A stretch of DNA of 64,000 nt, from positions 332,995 to 396,994 of the forward strand of contig NZ_BBXG01000009.1 of the NCBI RefSeq assembly GCF_001570605.1, in the 5' to 3' direction. Position 1 is the first letter of the stretch. The number at the start of each line of letters is the position of its first letter. Both the position numbers and the translations under genes were made by a program. Shown here piece by piece: positions 57,162 through 64,000 of the stretch. Origin of the DNA: Herbidospora cretacea (lineage in GTDB: Bacteria; Actinomycetota; Actinomycetes; Streptosporangiales; Streptosporangiaceae). The notes below the pieces were generated by a model, which was not told the DNA's origin, did not search any database, and worked only from the letters and a program-made list of their open reading frames with translations.

Positions 57162-57628
57162 TGGATGCCGGTGCGGACCGAGGTGATCCGCCCGGTGTTG
57201 AAGCCGAGCCAGTGCATGCGGCCCATGTAGCGGGCGTGCTCGATCTTCATGCAGCGGTCCATGATCACCGTGAGGCCGCCCTCCTCGGCGATGCGGGCGC
57301 CCTCCTCGCTGATCACGCCGAACTGGAGCCACAGCGCGCCCGCGCCGATGGCGACCGCCTCACGCGCGATGCCGGGGACGGCGTCGGGCGCGCGGAAGAC
57401 GTTCACCACGTCGACCTTGACGGGGATGTCCGAGAGGCTCGGGTAGGAGGTCTCGCCGAGGATCTCCTTCTCGCGCGGGTTGACCGGGATCATCCGGTAG
57501 CCGTGGCGCTTGAGGTAGAAGCCGACGAAGTTGCTGGCCCGCAGCTCGTTGCCCGACAGGCCGACGACCGCGACGGTCTTGGCGGTGTTGACGATCCGCT
57601 GGATGTCCTGTGGTTCCTGATATCTCAT
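57158..57628 (-). CDS. CoA-binding protein
   Basis: 156 residues. A Rossmann-like CoA_binding_2 fold: TVAVVGLSGNELRASNFVG, YRMIPVNPREKEILGE, VDVVNVFRAPDAVPGIARE, GALWLQFGVISEEGA. The Cys in VIMDRCMKIEH is conserved in YccU-type proteins. It is coupled to metY through an ATGA overlap and may act in CoA or methionine metabolism; that is inferred. Confidence 0.9.
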   Translation of the reverse strand: MRYQEPQDIQRIVNTAKTVAVVGLSGNELRASNFVGFYLKRHGYRMIPVNPREKEILGETSYPSLSDIPVKVDVVNVFRAPDAVPGIAREAVAIGAGALWLQFGVISEEGARIAEEGGLTVIMDRCMKIEHARYMGRMHWLGFNTGRITSVRTGIH

Positions 57629-58938
57629 GCCTTCTCCACGTGCGCGAAGCCCTGCTCCAGGTCCCAGATCAGGTCCGCCACCGACTCGACGCCGACCGAC
57701 AGGCGGATGGTGCCGGCCCCGACCCCGGCGGCGGCCAGTTCGGCGTCGCCGAGCTGACGGTGGGTGGTGCTGGCCGGGTGGATGATCAGGCTCTTGGCGT
57801 CGCCGACGTTGGCCAGGTGGGACCAGAGCGTCGTGCCGCGGATGAAGGCCTGGCCGCCCTCACGGCCGCCGGCGCACTCGAAGGAGAAGACCGCGCCCGC
57901 GCCGCGCGGCAGGTACTTCTCCACCAGCGCCTTGTACGAGCTGTCGGCCAGCCCCGGGTAGGTCACCTTCGAGGCCAGCTCGTGGGCCTGGAGGAACTCC
58001 GCGACCGCGAGGGCGTTGTCGACGTGGCGGTCCATCCGCAGCGACAGCGTCTCCAGGCCCTGGAGGAACAGGAACGCGTTGAACGGCGACATCGCCGCGC
58101 CCAGGTCGCGGAGGGTCTCGGCGCGCAGCTTCATCAGGTAGCCGTATTCGCCGAACGTCTCGTGGAACTTCAGCCCGTGGTAGGCCGGAGACGGCTGGGC
58201 GATCACCGGGAAGCGGCCGTTGGAGTAGTCGAACGTGCCCGCCTCGACGACGACGCCGCCGATGCTGGTGCCGTGGCCGCCGATGAACTTGGTCGCGGAG
58301 TGGACGACGATGTCGGCGCCCCACTCGATCGGCCGGCACAGATAGGGCGTCGCGAACGTGTTGTCGACGATCAGCGGCAGGCCGTTGTCGTGGGCGATGG
58401 CCGCGACGGTCTCGATGTCGAGCACGTTGCCGGCCGGGTTGCCGATCGTCTCGCCGTAGAACGCCTTGGTGTTCGGCTGGACCGCGGCGCGCCAGGCCTC
58501 GGGGTCGTCGGGGTCGACCCAGGTCAGCTCGACGTTCATCTTGCGGAACAGGTGCTTGAGCTGGTTGACCGTGCCGCCGTAGAGGGCCGAGGAGGAGACC
58601 ACGTGGTCGCCGGGCTCCAGCAGCGTGAACAGCGACGCGGCCTGGGCGGCGATGCCGCTGGCGAACGCCACCGCGCCGGTGCCGCCCTCCAGGTTGGCCA
58701 TCCGCTCCTCGAACACCGCCGTGGTCGGGTTCATGATGCGGGAGTAGGTGTTGCCGTACTCCTGGAGGTTGAAGTAGGCCGCCGCCGACTCGGGGTCCTC
58801 GAAGACGTAACTGGTGGTCTGGAAGATGGGCACCGCGCGGGCGCCGGTGTTCGGGTCGGGCCGCTGTCCCGCGTGGAGCTGGCGGGTCTCGAACCCGAAC
58901 TCCCGGGCTTCTTCGGTACGGAATGGTCTGTCGCTCAC
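57625..58938 (-). CDS. metY: O-acetylhomoserine sulfhydrylase
   Basis: 437 residues, GTG start overlapping the metX stop. PLP-dependent Cys/Met-metabolism family: GFETRQLHAGQRPDP at the start, YSRIMNPTTAVFEERMANLEGG, and the PLP lysine K217 in HSATKFIGGHG. It makes homocysteine from O-acetylhomoserine and sulfide. Coupling with metX (upstream) and a CoA-binding gene (downstream) suggests one operon. Confidence 0.95.
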   Translation of the reverse strand: MSDRPFRTEEAREFGFETRQLHAGQRPDPNTGARAVPIFQTTSYVFEDPESAAAYFNLQEYGNTYSRIMNPTTAVFEERMANLEGGTGAVAFASGIAAQAASLFTLLEPGDHVVSSSALYGGTVNQLKHLFRKMNVELTWVDPDDPEAWRAAVQPNTKAFYGETIGNPAGNVLDIETVAAIAHDNGLPLIVDNTFATPYLCRPIEWGADIVVHSATKFIGGHGTSIGGVVVEAGTFDYSNGRFPVIAQPSPAYHGLKFHETFGEYGYLMKLRAETLRDLGAAMSPFNAFLFLQGLETLSLRMDRHVDNALAVAEFLQAHELASKVTYPGLADSSYKALVEKYLPRGAGAVFSFECAGGREGGQAFIRGTTLWSHLANVGDAKSLIIHPASTTHRQLGDAELAAAGVGAGTIRLSVGVESVADLIWDLEQGFAHVEKA

Positions 58939-60140
58939 GAAGCCATCTTCCTCGTCAAGAACTGCCGGATGAGGGGGGTCTGCCGTGCTTCCTCCAGCAG
59001 GAAGCAGTCATGACCGTACGGTGCGTCGATGAGGTGGTTCTCCACCGGTTTGCCCAGATTAGTGAGGGCGGCGGCGATCTCGTCCGACGCCTCCGGCGGA
59101 TAGAGCCAGTCGGAGCTGAACGAGATGAGCAGCGTCCGGGCCTGGACGTTCTCCAGCGCCTTCTCCAGCGACCCGCCGCCGTGCTCCCTGGCCAGGTCGA
59201 AGTAGGTCAGCGCGCGGGAGATGTAGAGGTAGCTGTTGGCGTCGAACCGCTTCACGAACGAGTCGGCCTGGTGGCGCAGGTAGCTCTCGACCTCGAACTC
59301 GGGCTCGACGATCGTGTGGCGGATGTCGTCGGAGAACTGGAGCCGCCGGCCGAACTTGTCGGTCAGGGCCACGCCGGAGAGATAGGTCACATGGCCGACC
59401 ATGCGGGCCACGCCCATGCCGGCGTCGGGCTTGCGGCCGGTGCCGTAGTAGTGGCCGCCCTGCCAGTCGGGGTCGCGCATGATGGACTCGCGGGCGATCG
59501 CGTTCCACGCCAGACCCTGGGGGTGGAGGGCGTGGGTGGAGGCGATGACCACTATGGAGTCGACCTGACCCGGATACTGGACCGCCCATTCGAGGGCCTG
59601 CATCCCGCCCAGCGAACCGCCCGCGATCACCGCGAGACGCTCGATTCCGAGCTCGTCCAAGAAGGCGCGTTCGGTGCGGACCATATCCGCCACGGTGACC
59701 ACCGGGAAGTCGGAGCCATAGGGGCGCCCGGTGGCGGAATCAATGGTGGAAGGGCCTGTCGTGCCGCTGCAGCCGCCAAGGAGGTTCGTGCAGACGACGA
59801 AGTATCGGTCGGTGTCGAAAGCCTTTCCGGGCCCGATCATCCCGTCCCACCAGCCCAGCCCTTTCCCCTTCACGCCGTCGCGATCCTCGGCGCCGAAGCC
59901 GTCGCGGGCGCTCGCTTCGGGGGCCGTCTTCGCGGAACCTGCCGCATGGGCGTTGCCGCTGAGGGCGTGGCAGACGAGTATGACGTTGTCGCGCTCGGGG
60001 GAGAGTGTGCCGTAGGTCTCGTAGGCCACACGGACGTCGCGCAGTTCCCGACCGCTGTCGAGGCGTATCGGACCAGGCAGGTCGAGGTATTGAGTTTCAA
60101 CGAAACCTATGGAGCCCATGGGTTTCATTGTATTGTTCAT
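58935..60140 (-). CDS. metX: Homoserine O-acetyltransferase
   Basis: 401 residues from ATG 60140; ATGs at 60128 and 60119 are also possible. Alpha/beta-hydrolase fold: CHALSGNAHA for the oxyanion, GGSLGGMQALEW for the nucleophile Ser, YPPEASDEI, and APYGHDCFLLE for the His. WWDGMIGPG and TNLLGGCSGTTGPS are the substrate loop. It acetylates homoserine from acetyl-CoA. It has only 28 bp to the divergent OsmC gene. No S-box or other riboswitch can be fitted in that space. Confidence 0.94.
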   Translation of the reverse strand: MNNTMKPMGSIGFVETQYLDLPGPIRLDSGRELRDVRVAYETYGTLSPERDNVILVCHALSGNAHAAGSAKTAPEASARDGFGAEDRDGVKGKGLGWWDGMIGPGKAFDTDRYFVVCTNLLGGCSGTTGPSTIDSATGRPYGSDFPVVTVADMVRTERAFLDELGIERLAVIAGGSLGGMQALEWAVQYPGQVDSIVVIASTHALHPQGLAWNAIARESIMRDPDWQGGHYYGTGRKPDAGMGVARMVGHVTYLSGVALTDKFGRRLQFSDDIRHTIVEPEFEVESYLRHQADSFVKRFDANSYLYISRALTYFDLAREHGGGSLEKALENVQARTLLISFSSDWLYPPEASDEIAAALTNLGKPVENHLIDAPYGHDCFLLEEARQTPLIRQFLTRKMAS

Positions 60141-60168
60141 TTAACCTGTAGGAAATGAGGGGATCATC

Positions 60169-60708
60169 ATGACGAACGGAGTGAACGTCCAGGCCCTGCT
60201 GGACGCCCGCGAGGTTCTCAAGGGCGCGCCCGAGGCGGCCCAGTTCACCTGGCGCGCCAGCTCCAAGTGGCAGCACGGCGTCCACAGCACCACCAGGATC
60301 GAGAAGTTCTTCGGCCTCGGCCAGGAGCAGAGCCACAAGAGCGAGTCGGTCTTCGAGGCCGACCACCCCGCCATCTTCGCGGCCGAGGACAACGGCATCA
60401 CCCCCATCGAGTACCTGCTCGTGGGCCTGGCCTCCTGCCTGACCGCCGGCATCGCCTCGGTCGCGCAGAACCGCGGCATCAAGCTCAACTCGGTCGAGGC
60501 CTCCGTCGAGGGCGGCCACGACATCCGCGGCATCCTCGGTGCCGACAGCGACGTGCGCAACGGCTTCAACGACATCAAGGTGACCTTCTCCATCGACGCC
60601 GACGCCCCCCGCGCCGACATCGAGGCTCTCGTCGCCCAGTCGCAGAAGCGTTCGGCCGTCTTCGACGCGCTGACCAACCCGACGAACGTCACCGTCGAAG
60701 TCGCCTGA
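60169..60708 (+). CDS. OsmC family protein
   Basis: 179 residues with GAGGGGATC upstream. The reactive Cys pattern typical of OsmC/Ohr is partly present: SCLTAGIASVAQNRG carries one Cys at about residue 90 (VGLASCLTAG), while the first position reads FEADHPAIFAAEDNGITPIEYLLVG without Cys. It therefore looks like the YhfA-type OsmC branch rather than a two-Cys peroxidase. Followed by an FAD oxidoreductase gene 2 bp away. Confidence 0.85.
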   Translation: MTNGVNVQALLDAREVLKGAPEAAQFTWRASSKWQHGVHSTTRIEKFFGLGQEQSHKSESVFEADHPAIFAAEDNGITPIEYLLVGLASCLTAGIASVAQNRGIKLNSVEASVEGGHDIRGILGADSDVRNGFNDIKVTFSIDADAPRADIEALVAQSQKRSAVFDALTNPTNVTVEVA

Positions 60709-60710
60709 TC

Positions 60711-61901
60711 GTGAACGTCACCACGGCCGTCATCGGCGCAGGTCACGCGGGCCTGGCGGCCAGCCACTTCCTGACGGCCGCGTCGATCGACCACGTGGTG
60801 CTGGAGCGCGGCGAGGTCGCCAACTCGTGGCGGCACGAACGATGGGACTCCCTCCGGCTCCTCACCCCCAACTGGCTCAACCGTCTCCCGGGCTCCCACT
60901 ACGAGGGCCCCGACCCCGACGGCTACGCCGACATGGGCGAGGTGGTCGATTTTCTGGAGCGTTCCGCCAAGGACGTCCCGGTCCGCACCGGCGTGACGGT
61001 CACGTCGGTGCGGCGCTCGGCCGGCGGATACACGCTGACGACCGACCAGGGGCCCGTCGAGGCCCGGACCGTCGTCATCGCCAGCGGCGCCTGCAACGTC
61101 GCCTCGGTGCCGGCGCTCGCCGCGGCGGTGCCCTCGTCGGTGGAGCAGGTGACGCCGTTCGGCTACCGGAACCCCTCCCGGTTGCCGGACGGCGGCGTGC
61201 TCGTCGTCGGGGCCTCGGCCACGGGGGTGCAGCTCGCGGCCGAGATCCGCCGCTCCGGCCGCCCGGTCGTGCTGTCGGTCGGCGAGCACGTCCGGATGCC
61301 CCGCGTCTACGAGGGCCGCGACGTGCTCTGGTGGATGCACAACTCCGGCGTCTGGAGTCAGCGCTACGACGAGGTCGACGACCTGACCCGGGCCCGGCGG
61401 CTGCCGTCGCCGCAGCTCGCCGGGGCGTCCACCCTGGACCTCAACGTGCTGACCGCGCTCGGCGTCGAACTGGTCGGGCGGCTCTCGGCGATCCGCGACG
61501 GCGCGGCCCTCTTCTCCGGGGGCCTGCGCAACGTGGCGGCGCTGGCCGACCTCAAGATGAACCGCCTGCTCGACACGTTCGACCAGTGGGCCGGAACCGC
61601 GCCGGGGGAGCGCTTCGCGCCCACCGACGTGCCCGGTACGGCCCGCTGGCGGGTCGACCTGGGGTCGGGGGAGATCCGCTCGATCGTCTGGGCGACCGGC
61701 TTCCGGCCCGACTACTCGTGGCTGGACGTCCCGGTCGTCGACCCGAAGGGCGCGCTGACCCACGACGGCGGCGTGCTCGGCGACGGCCTCTACGCCCTCG
61801 GCCTGCCGGTCCTGCGCCGCAGACGGTCGACGTTCATCTGCGGCATCGAGGACGACGCCCGCGAGGTCGTCGACCACCTGCGGCTGCACCTAGCCGGTTA
61901 G
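60711..61901 (+). CDS. FAD-dependent oxidoreductase
   Basis: 396 residues from GTG 60711, 2 bp after the OsmC stop. FAD motif AVIGAGHAGLAASHFL, NAD(P) motif VLVVGASATGVQLAAEI, and IVWATGFRPD at the C-terminus. It belongs to the same broad flavin-monooxygenase family as the gene at 28962 but is longer. Probably acts with the OsmC protein in an oxidation-stress or detoxification step; this is inferred from coupling alone. Confidence 0.87.
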   Translation: MNVTTAVIGAGHAGLAASHFLTAASIDHVVLERGEVANSWRHERWDSLRLLTPNWLNRLPGSHYEGPDPDGYADMGEVVDFLERSAKDVPVRTGVTVTSVRRSAGGYTLTTDQGPVEARTVVIASGACNVASVPALAAAVPSSVEQVTPFGYRNPSRLPDGGVLVVGASATGVQLAAEIRRSGRPVVLSVGEHVRMPRVYEGRDVLWWMHNSGVWSQRYDEVDDLTRARRLPSPQLAGASTLDLNVLTALGVELVGRLSAIRDGAALFSGGLRNVAALADLKMNRLLDTFDQWAGTAPGERFAPTDVPGTARWRVDLGSGEIRSIVWATGFRPDYSWLDVPVVDPKGALTHDGGVLGDGLYALGLPVLRRRRSTFICGIEDDAREVVDHLRLHLAG

Positions 61902-62797
61902 TCCCGCCAGAACATCAGGGAGTCGACGAACTCCCAGAACGGACGATCGGTCGGCTCGGCCGCGACGACGAGCCGCACCGTGTCCGGGGCGTGGCCGCCG
62001 AACACCCGCTGTACGTGCCACGACCCGGGCACCTTCTCCGGCTGGACGGTGTGGGCGGAGTAGTCCCAGCCGCCGACGTGATCCGGCGGCCTCTCCGGGT
62101 GGTAGGACTGGACGGTGACGTTCAGCTCCCGCAGCAGACGGGCGGCCTCGTCGACCGTGTAGTTCGTCAGGTCGAATCCCTCCAGGGGCTCACCGGGCGC
62201 CGTCGGATCGCCGCCGACCTCGTAGCGCTCCCCGGGCTCAGGCGCCCGGCCGATCGTGAGTTCCAGAGGGCTGCGCAGATCGACCGGCACACTGACCGCG
62301 GTGACGCAGGAGCGGTCCCCGCAGCGGGTTCCTCGGATCGAGGTGATCCACTCGCTGCCCTGTTCGCCGACGATCTCGAACCCGTCGGTATGGTAGTGGA
62401 CCATCCGCTGGGGAGAATTGACGGAGATCACCGCGCCGACCAGGCTCGGTGAGGTGGGCACCGTGTCCAGCGTGACGTCCAGGCCGTGCGCGGCGAAGTC
62501 CGCGCGGAAGCGCTCAGGATCGGCGTTGGGGTCCGCGATCCGGATGTCGATGCGATCGCTGTTCCGGGAGAACGCGACGGATTTGGCCGGGCCCAGTTCG
62601 TAGGAGGCGCTCACGCCGGGCTGCGACATGATCACCAGGATCGCCGTCAGAGCGGTGAGGGGGATCAGGACCAGAGACCTCCGCCGGCGGCGCCTCACCG
62701 GCCGTGGCGTTCTGACGATGGTGTCCAGGACGGCGGCCATCGTCGCCGGGTCTGCCCGCACGTGGCAGGCCGGGTCGTTGTCCCGCAACCAGTTCAT
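61898..62797 (-). CDS. Membrane protein coupled to an ECF sigma factor
   Basis: 299 residues, ATG overlapping the sigma stop (ATGA), with AAAGGAG upstream. A short N-terminal cytosolic part (DNDPACHVRADPATM) leads to a basic run and one membrane segment at about 43-60 (SLVLIPLTALTAILVIM). The rest is outside, with a Cys pair (GTRCGDRSCV). The position after a sigma gene suggests an anti-sigma or regulatory role, but no zinc anti-sigma motif is visible. The last 4 bp overlap the FAD gene. Confidence 0.75.
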   Translation of the reverse strand: MNWLRDNDPACHVRADPATMAAVLDTIVRTPRPVRRRRRRSLVLIPLTALTAILVIMSQPGVSASYELGPAKSVAFSRNSDRIDIRIADPNADPERFRADFAAHGLDVTLDTVPTSPSLVGAVISVNSPQRMVHYHTDGFEIVGEQGSEWITSIRGTRCGDRSCVTAVSVPVDLRSPLELTIGRAPEPGERYEVGGDPTAPGEPLEGFDLTNYTVDEAARLLRELNVTVQSYHPERPPDHVGGWDYSAHTVQPEKVPGSWHVQRVFGGHAPDTVRLVVAAEPTDRPFWEFVDSLMFWRD

Positions 62798-63285
62798 CGG
62801 ACGCTCCTTTCCGGTTCCTCGACGAACAGGTGCCGCAGCCGCCTGCGTAATCGGTGCACGCGCATCGCCGCCGTCGCCCGGGAGCAGCCCACGACCTTCG
62901 CTGCCTGGCCGAGGTCGAGCCCCTCCCACGACATGAGCAGGACCAGTTCGCGGTCGCCCTCGCTCAGGCTGTTCAGCGCGGCCAGCGCCGCCTGGCGGTC
63001 GGTCACCGCCGCCGCGTGATCCTCTTCGGCGCCGCCCGCCCACTCGGTCAGCGCGTCGCGGCGGTGGGTGCGGCGGATCAAGTTCAAGGTGAGGTTGCGG
63101 GCGGTCGCGTAGAGCCAGGGGAGCGGCTGGTCGCGGGGCACCCGGTCGTACTTCTCCCACGCGATCTTGAACGTCTCGGCGGCGATGTCCGCGGCGTCGG
63201 CGGGGCCGGCCCGGCGCCAGGCGTAGCGCAGGACCGGCGTGTAGTGCTCCTTGAACATGCGCGTGAAGTCGGCCTCATCGCTCAC
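62794..63285 (-). CDS. ECF sigma factor
   Basis: 163 residues from GTG 63285 with GAGGAG upstream. Region 2: FKEHYTPVLRYAWRR, DIAAETFKIAWEKYD, PWLYATARNLTLN. Region 4: SLSEGDRELVLLMSWEGLDLGQAAKVVGCSRATAAMRVHRLRRRL. Small ECF type, probably kept inactive by the coupled membrane protein. Two hairpins upstream block read-through from the gene before it. Confidence 0.92.
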   Translation of the reverse strand: MSDEADFTRMFKEHYTPVLRYAWRRAGPADAADIAAETFKIAWEKYDRVPRDQPLPWLYATARNLTLNLIRRTHRRDALTEWAGGAEEDHAAAVTDRQAALAALNSLSEGDRELVLLMSWEGLDLGQAAKVVGCSRATAAMRVHRLRRRLRHLFVEEPERSVR

Positions 63286-63360
63286 TCCGTCTCCTCTTCA
63301 GTGCTGCCTCTACCGGTAGATGTCGCGGAGCGCGCGGTTATCACCCGGGAGACATGCGAA

Positions 63361-63391
63361 GAGCGGGCCGGGGAACGACCACGGCCCGCTC
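63361..63391 (-). terminator. Hairpin upstream of the ECF sigma gene
   Basis: GAGCGGGCC (63361-63369) pairs with GGCCCGCTC (63383-63391). It is the second of two hairpins in the gap. No T-tract. Confidence 0.45.
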
Positions 63392-63444
63392 GGTGCCTGA
63401 ACGCGTCGGCGACTCGACCTTCGGTCAGGGGAGATCGGTTCCGG

Positions 63445-63478
63445 TCACCTCACGCGGTGCGGGCCGCGTGAGGTGACT
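63445..63478 (-). terminator. Perfect 14-bp hairpin after the secreted-protein gene
   Basis: GTCACCTCACGCGG (63445-63458) pairs with CCGCGTGAGGTGAC (63465-63478), with a 6-nt loop, directly after the stop at 63480. It lacks a T run but is the only candidate terminator. Confidence 0.6.
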
Positions 63479-63479
63479 C

Positions 63480-64000
63480 CTAGACGACGGGCGTGCGGGT
63501 GAGCTCCCACTTGATGGTGATGACGGTCCGGCCCGACTTGCCGTGCGTGTCGATGCGCAGCGACTTGCCGGGGACGCAGGTGTAGGTGCCCTTGCGGGGG
63601 ATCGCCCCGAGGTCCTCGTTGCGTGCGACCGCGTCGCGGAGCAGGCCGGAGAAGCCCTTTCCGCCGCCGGAGCGCTCCAATCTGGCGCCGATGTTGCCGG
63701 TGCGGGGCTTGAGGGCGACCTTGCCGTAGGTCTGGGGTCCGTGGCCGCCGAAGGTGTACGTGAAGTTCTCACGGCCCTTCAGCCTGAAGGTGGCGCCGCC
63801 GGTCAGCAGGGCCGCGGTGCGGAAGTCGTAGTGGGCGCCGACGTACTTGCCCTCGGGGGTGAAGGTCGCCTTGATGCCGGCGCCTCCCTGCGCGAAGAAG
63901 TTGTGCTTCTTGCCGGCGACCTCGGCGGTCGCCGTGGTCACCGTCCACGACCCCGCCCAGCACGGCGCCTTGGGCGTGGAGGTGGGGGTGGGGGTGGGAG
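63480..64000 (-). CDS. Secreted protein, C-terminal part (gene runs off the window)
   Basis: The frame is open to the window edge. The visible part begins with a Pro/Thr-rich linker (PTPTPTSTPKAP), then CWAGSWTVTTATAEVAGKKHNFF and a mostly beta domain ending ITIKWELTRTPVV. Two Cys (CWAG and YTCVPGK) may form a disulfide. It looks like a lipocalin-like outside domain. The start, presumably with a signal or lipobox, is beyond the edge. A GTG at 63939-63941 would give a truncated product and is less likely. Confidence 0.65.
   Translation of the reverse strand, partial: PTPTPTSTPKAPCWAGSWTVTTATAEVAGKKHNFFAQGGAGIKATFTPEGKYVGAHYDFRTAALLTGGATFRLKGRENFTYTFGGHGPQTYGKVALKPRTGNIGARLERSGGGKGFSGLLRDAVARNEDLGAIPRKGTYTCVPGKSLRIDTHGKSGRTVITIKWELTRTPVV

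Noticed and set aside
60141..60168. SAM riboswitch for metX
   Set aside because: Only 28 bp lie between metX and the divergent gene, too few for any known SAM riboswitch, and no conserved core is seen.

Overview
The window is high-GC actinobacterial chromosome. Several features point to Streptosporangiaceae or a relative: GTG and TTG starts, a WhiB-family regulator, F420/LLM-type and DUF4429 genes, AfsR-like and HAMP-array regulators, and dense packing with many 1-26 bp gene overlaps. No plasmid or phage genes are seen, and no stretch longer than 300 bases lacks a gene.

Left block (1-6.7 kb) is core metabolism in an order familiar from other actinobacteria: purA (cut by the window edge), a DUF3151 gene, class II aldolase, DedA protein and pyrE, then an ECF-like sigma factor and an NYN-domain RNase-like protein. 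At 6.1-12.5 kb is a locus I match to the Streptomyces osmotic-adaptation system osaA/osaB/osaC: a 1400-residue hybrid kinase with seven HAMP units, its response regulator, and a divergent GAF-SpoIIE phosphatase whose N-terminal RsbW-like domain looks degenerate.

The middle (12.4-43.7 kb) is mostly accessory. It holds three MFS pumps, an MMPL transporter, a DrrAB-type ABC exporter beside an AfsR-like regulator, an S9 peptidase, an RlmA-like methyltransferase, a 43-residue zinc-ribbon gene, FAD and F420-type oxidoreductases, a very His-rich secreted protein, two lactam/sugar-unrelated small enzymes (PhzF, TenA), a membrane Ser/Thr kinase, a molybdenum hydroxylase operon of the PaoABC type, a decayed aldo/keto reductase and an unusual protein with a nucleoside-diphosphate-kinase-like N-terminus.

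The right block (43.7-54.6 kb) is again core: tRNA-Pro(CGG), metallophosphoesterase, YqeY protein, class A PBP, wblA, two ArsA-type ATPases, DUF4177, RidA, NUDIX, MBL and crp. Gene content and order match the M. tuberculosis Rv3676-Rv3683 region. A TnpB-only IS605-type element has landed between the two ArsA genes and abuts the stop of the upstream one.

The last 9 kb hold a TetR/SDR divergent pair with two clear operators, a polyprenyl synthase with a shortened second Asp motif, a coupled metX-metY-CoA-binding operon, OsmC, an FAD oxidoreductase, an ECF sigma factor coupled to a membrane protein, and the 3' part of a secreted protein. Functional names rest on motifs read by eye; no database search was possible.
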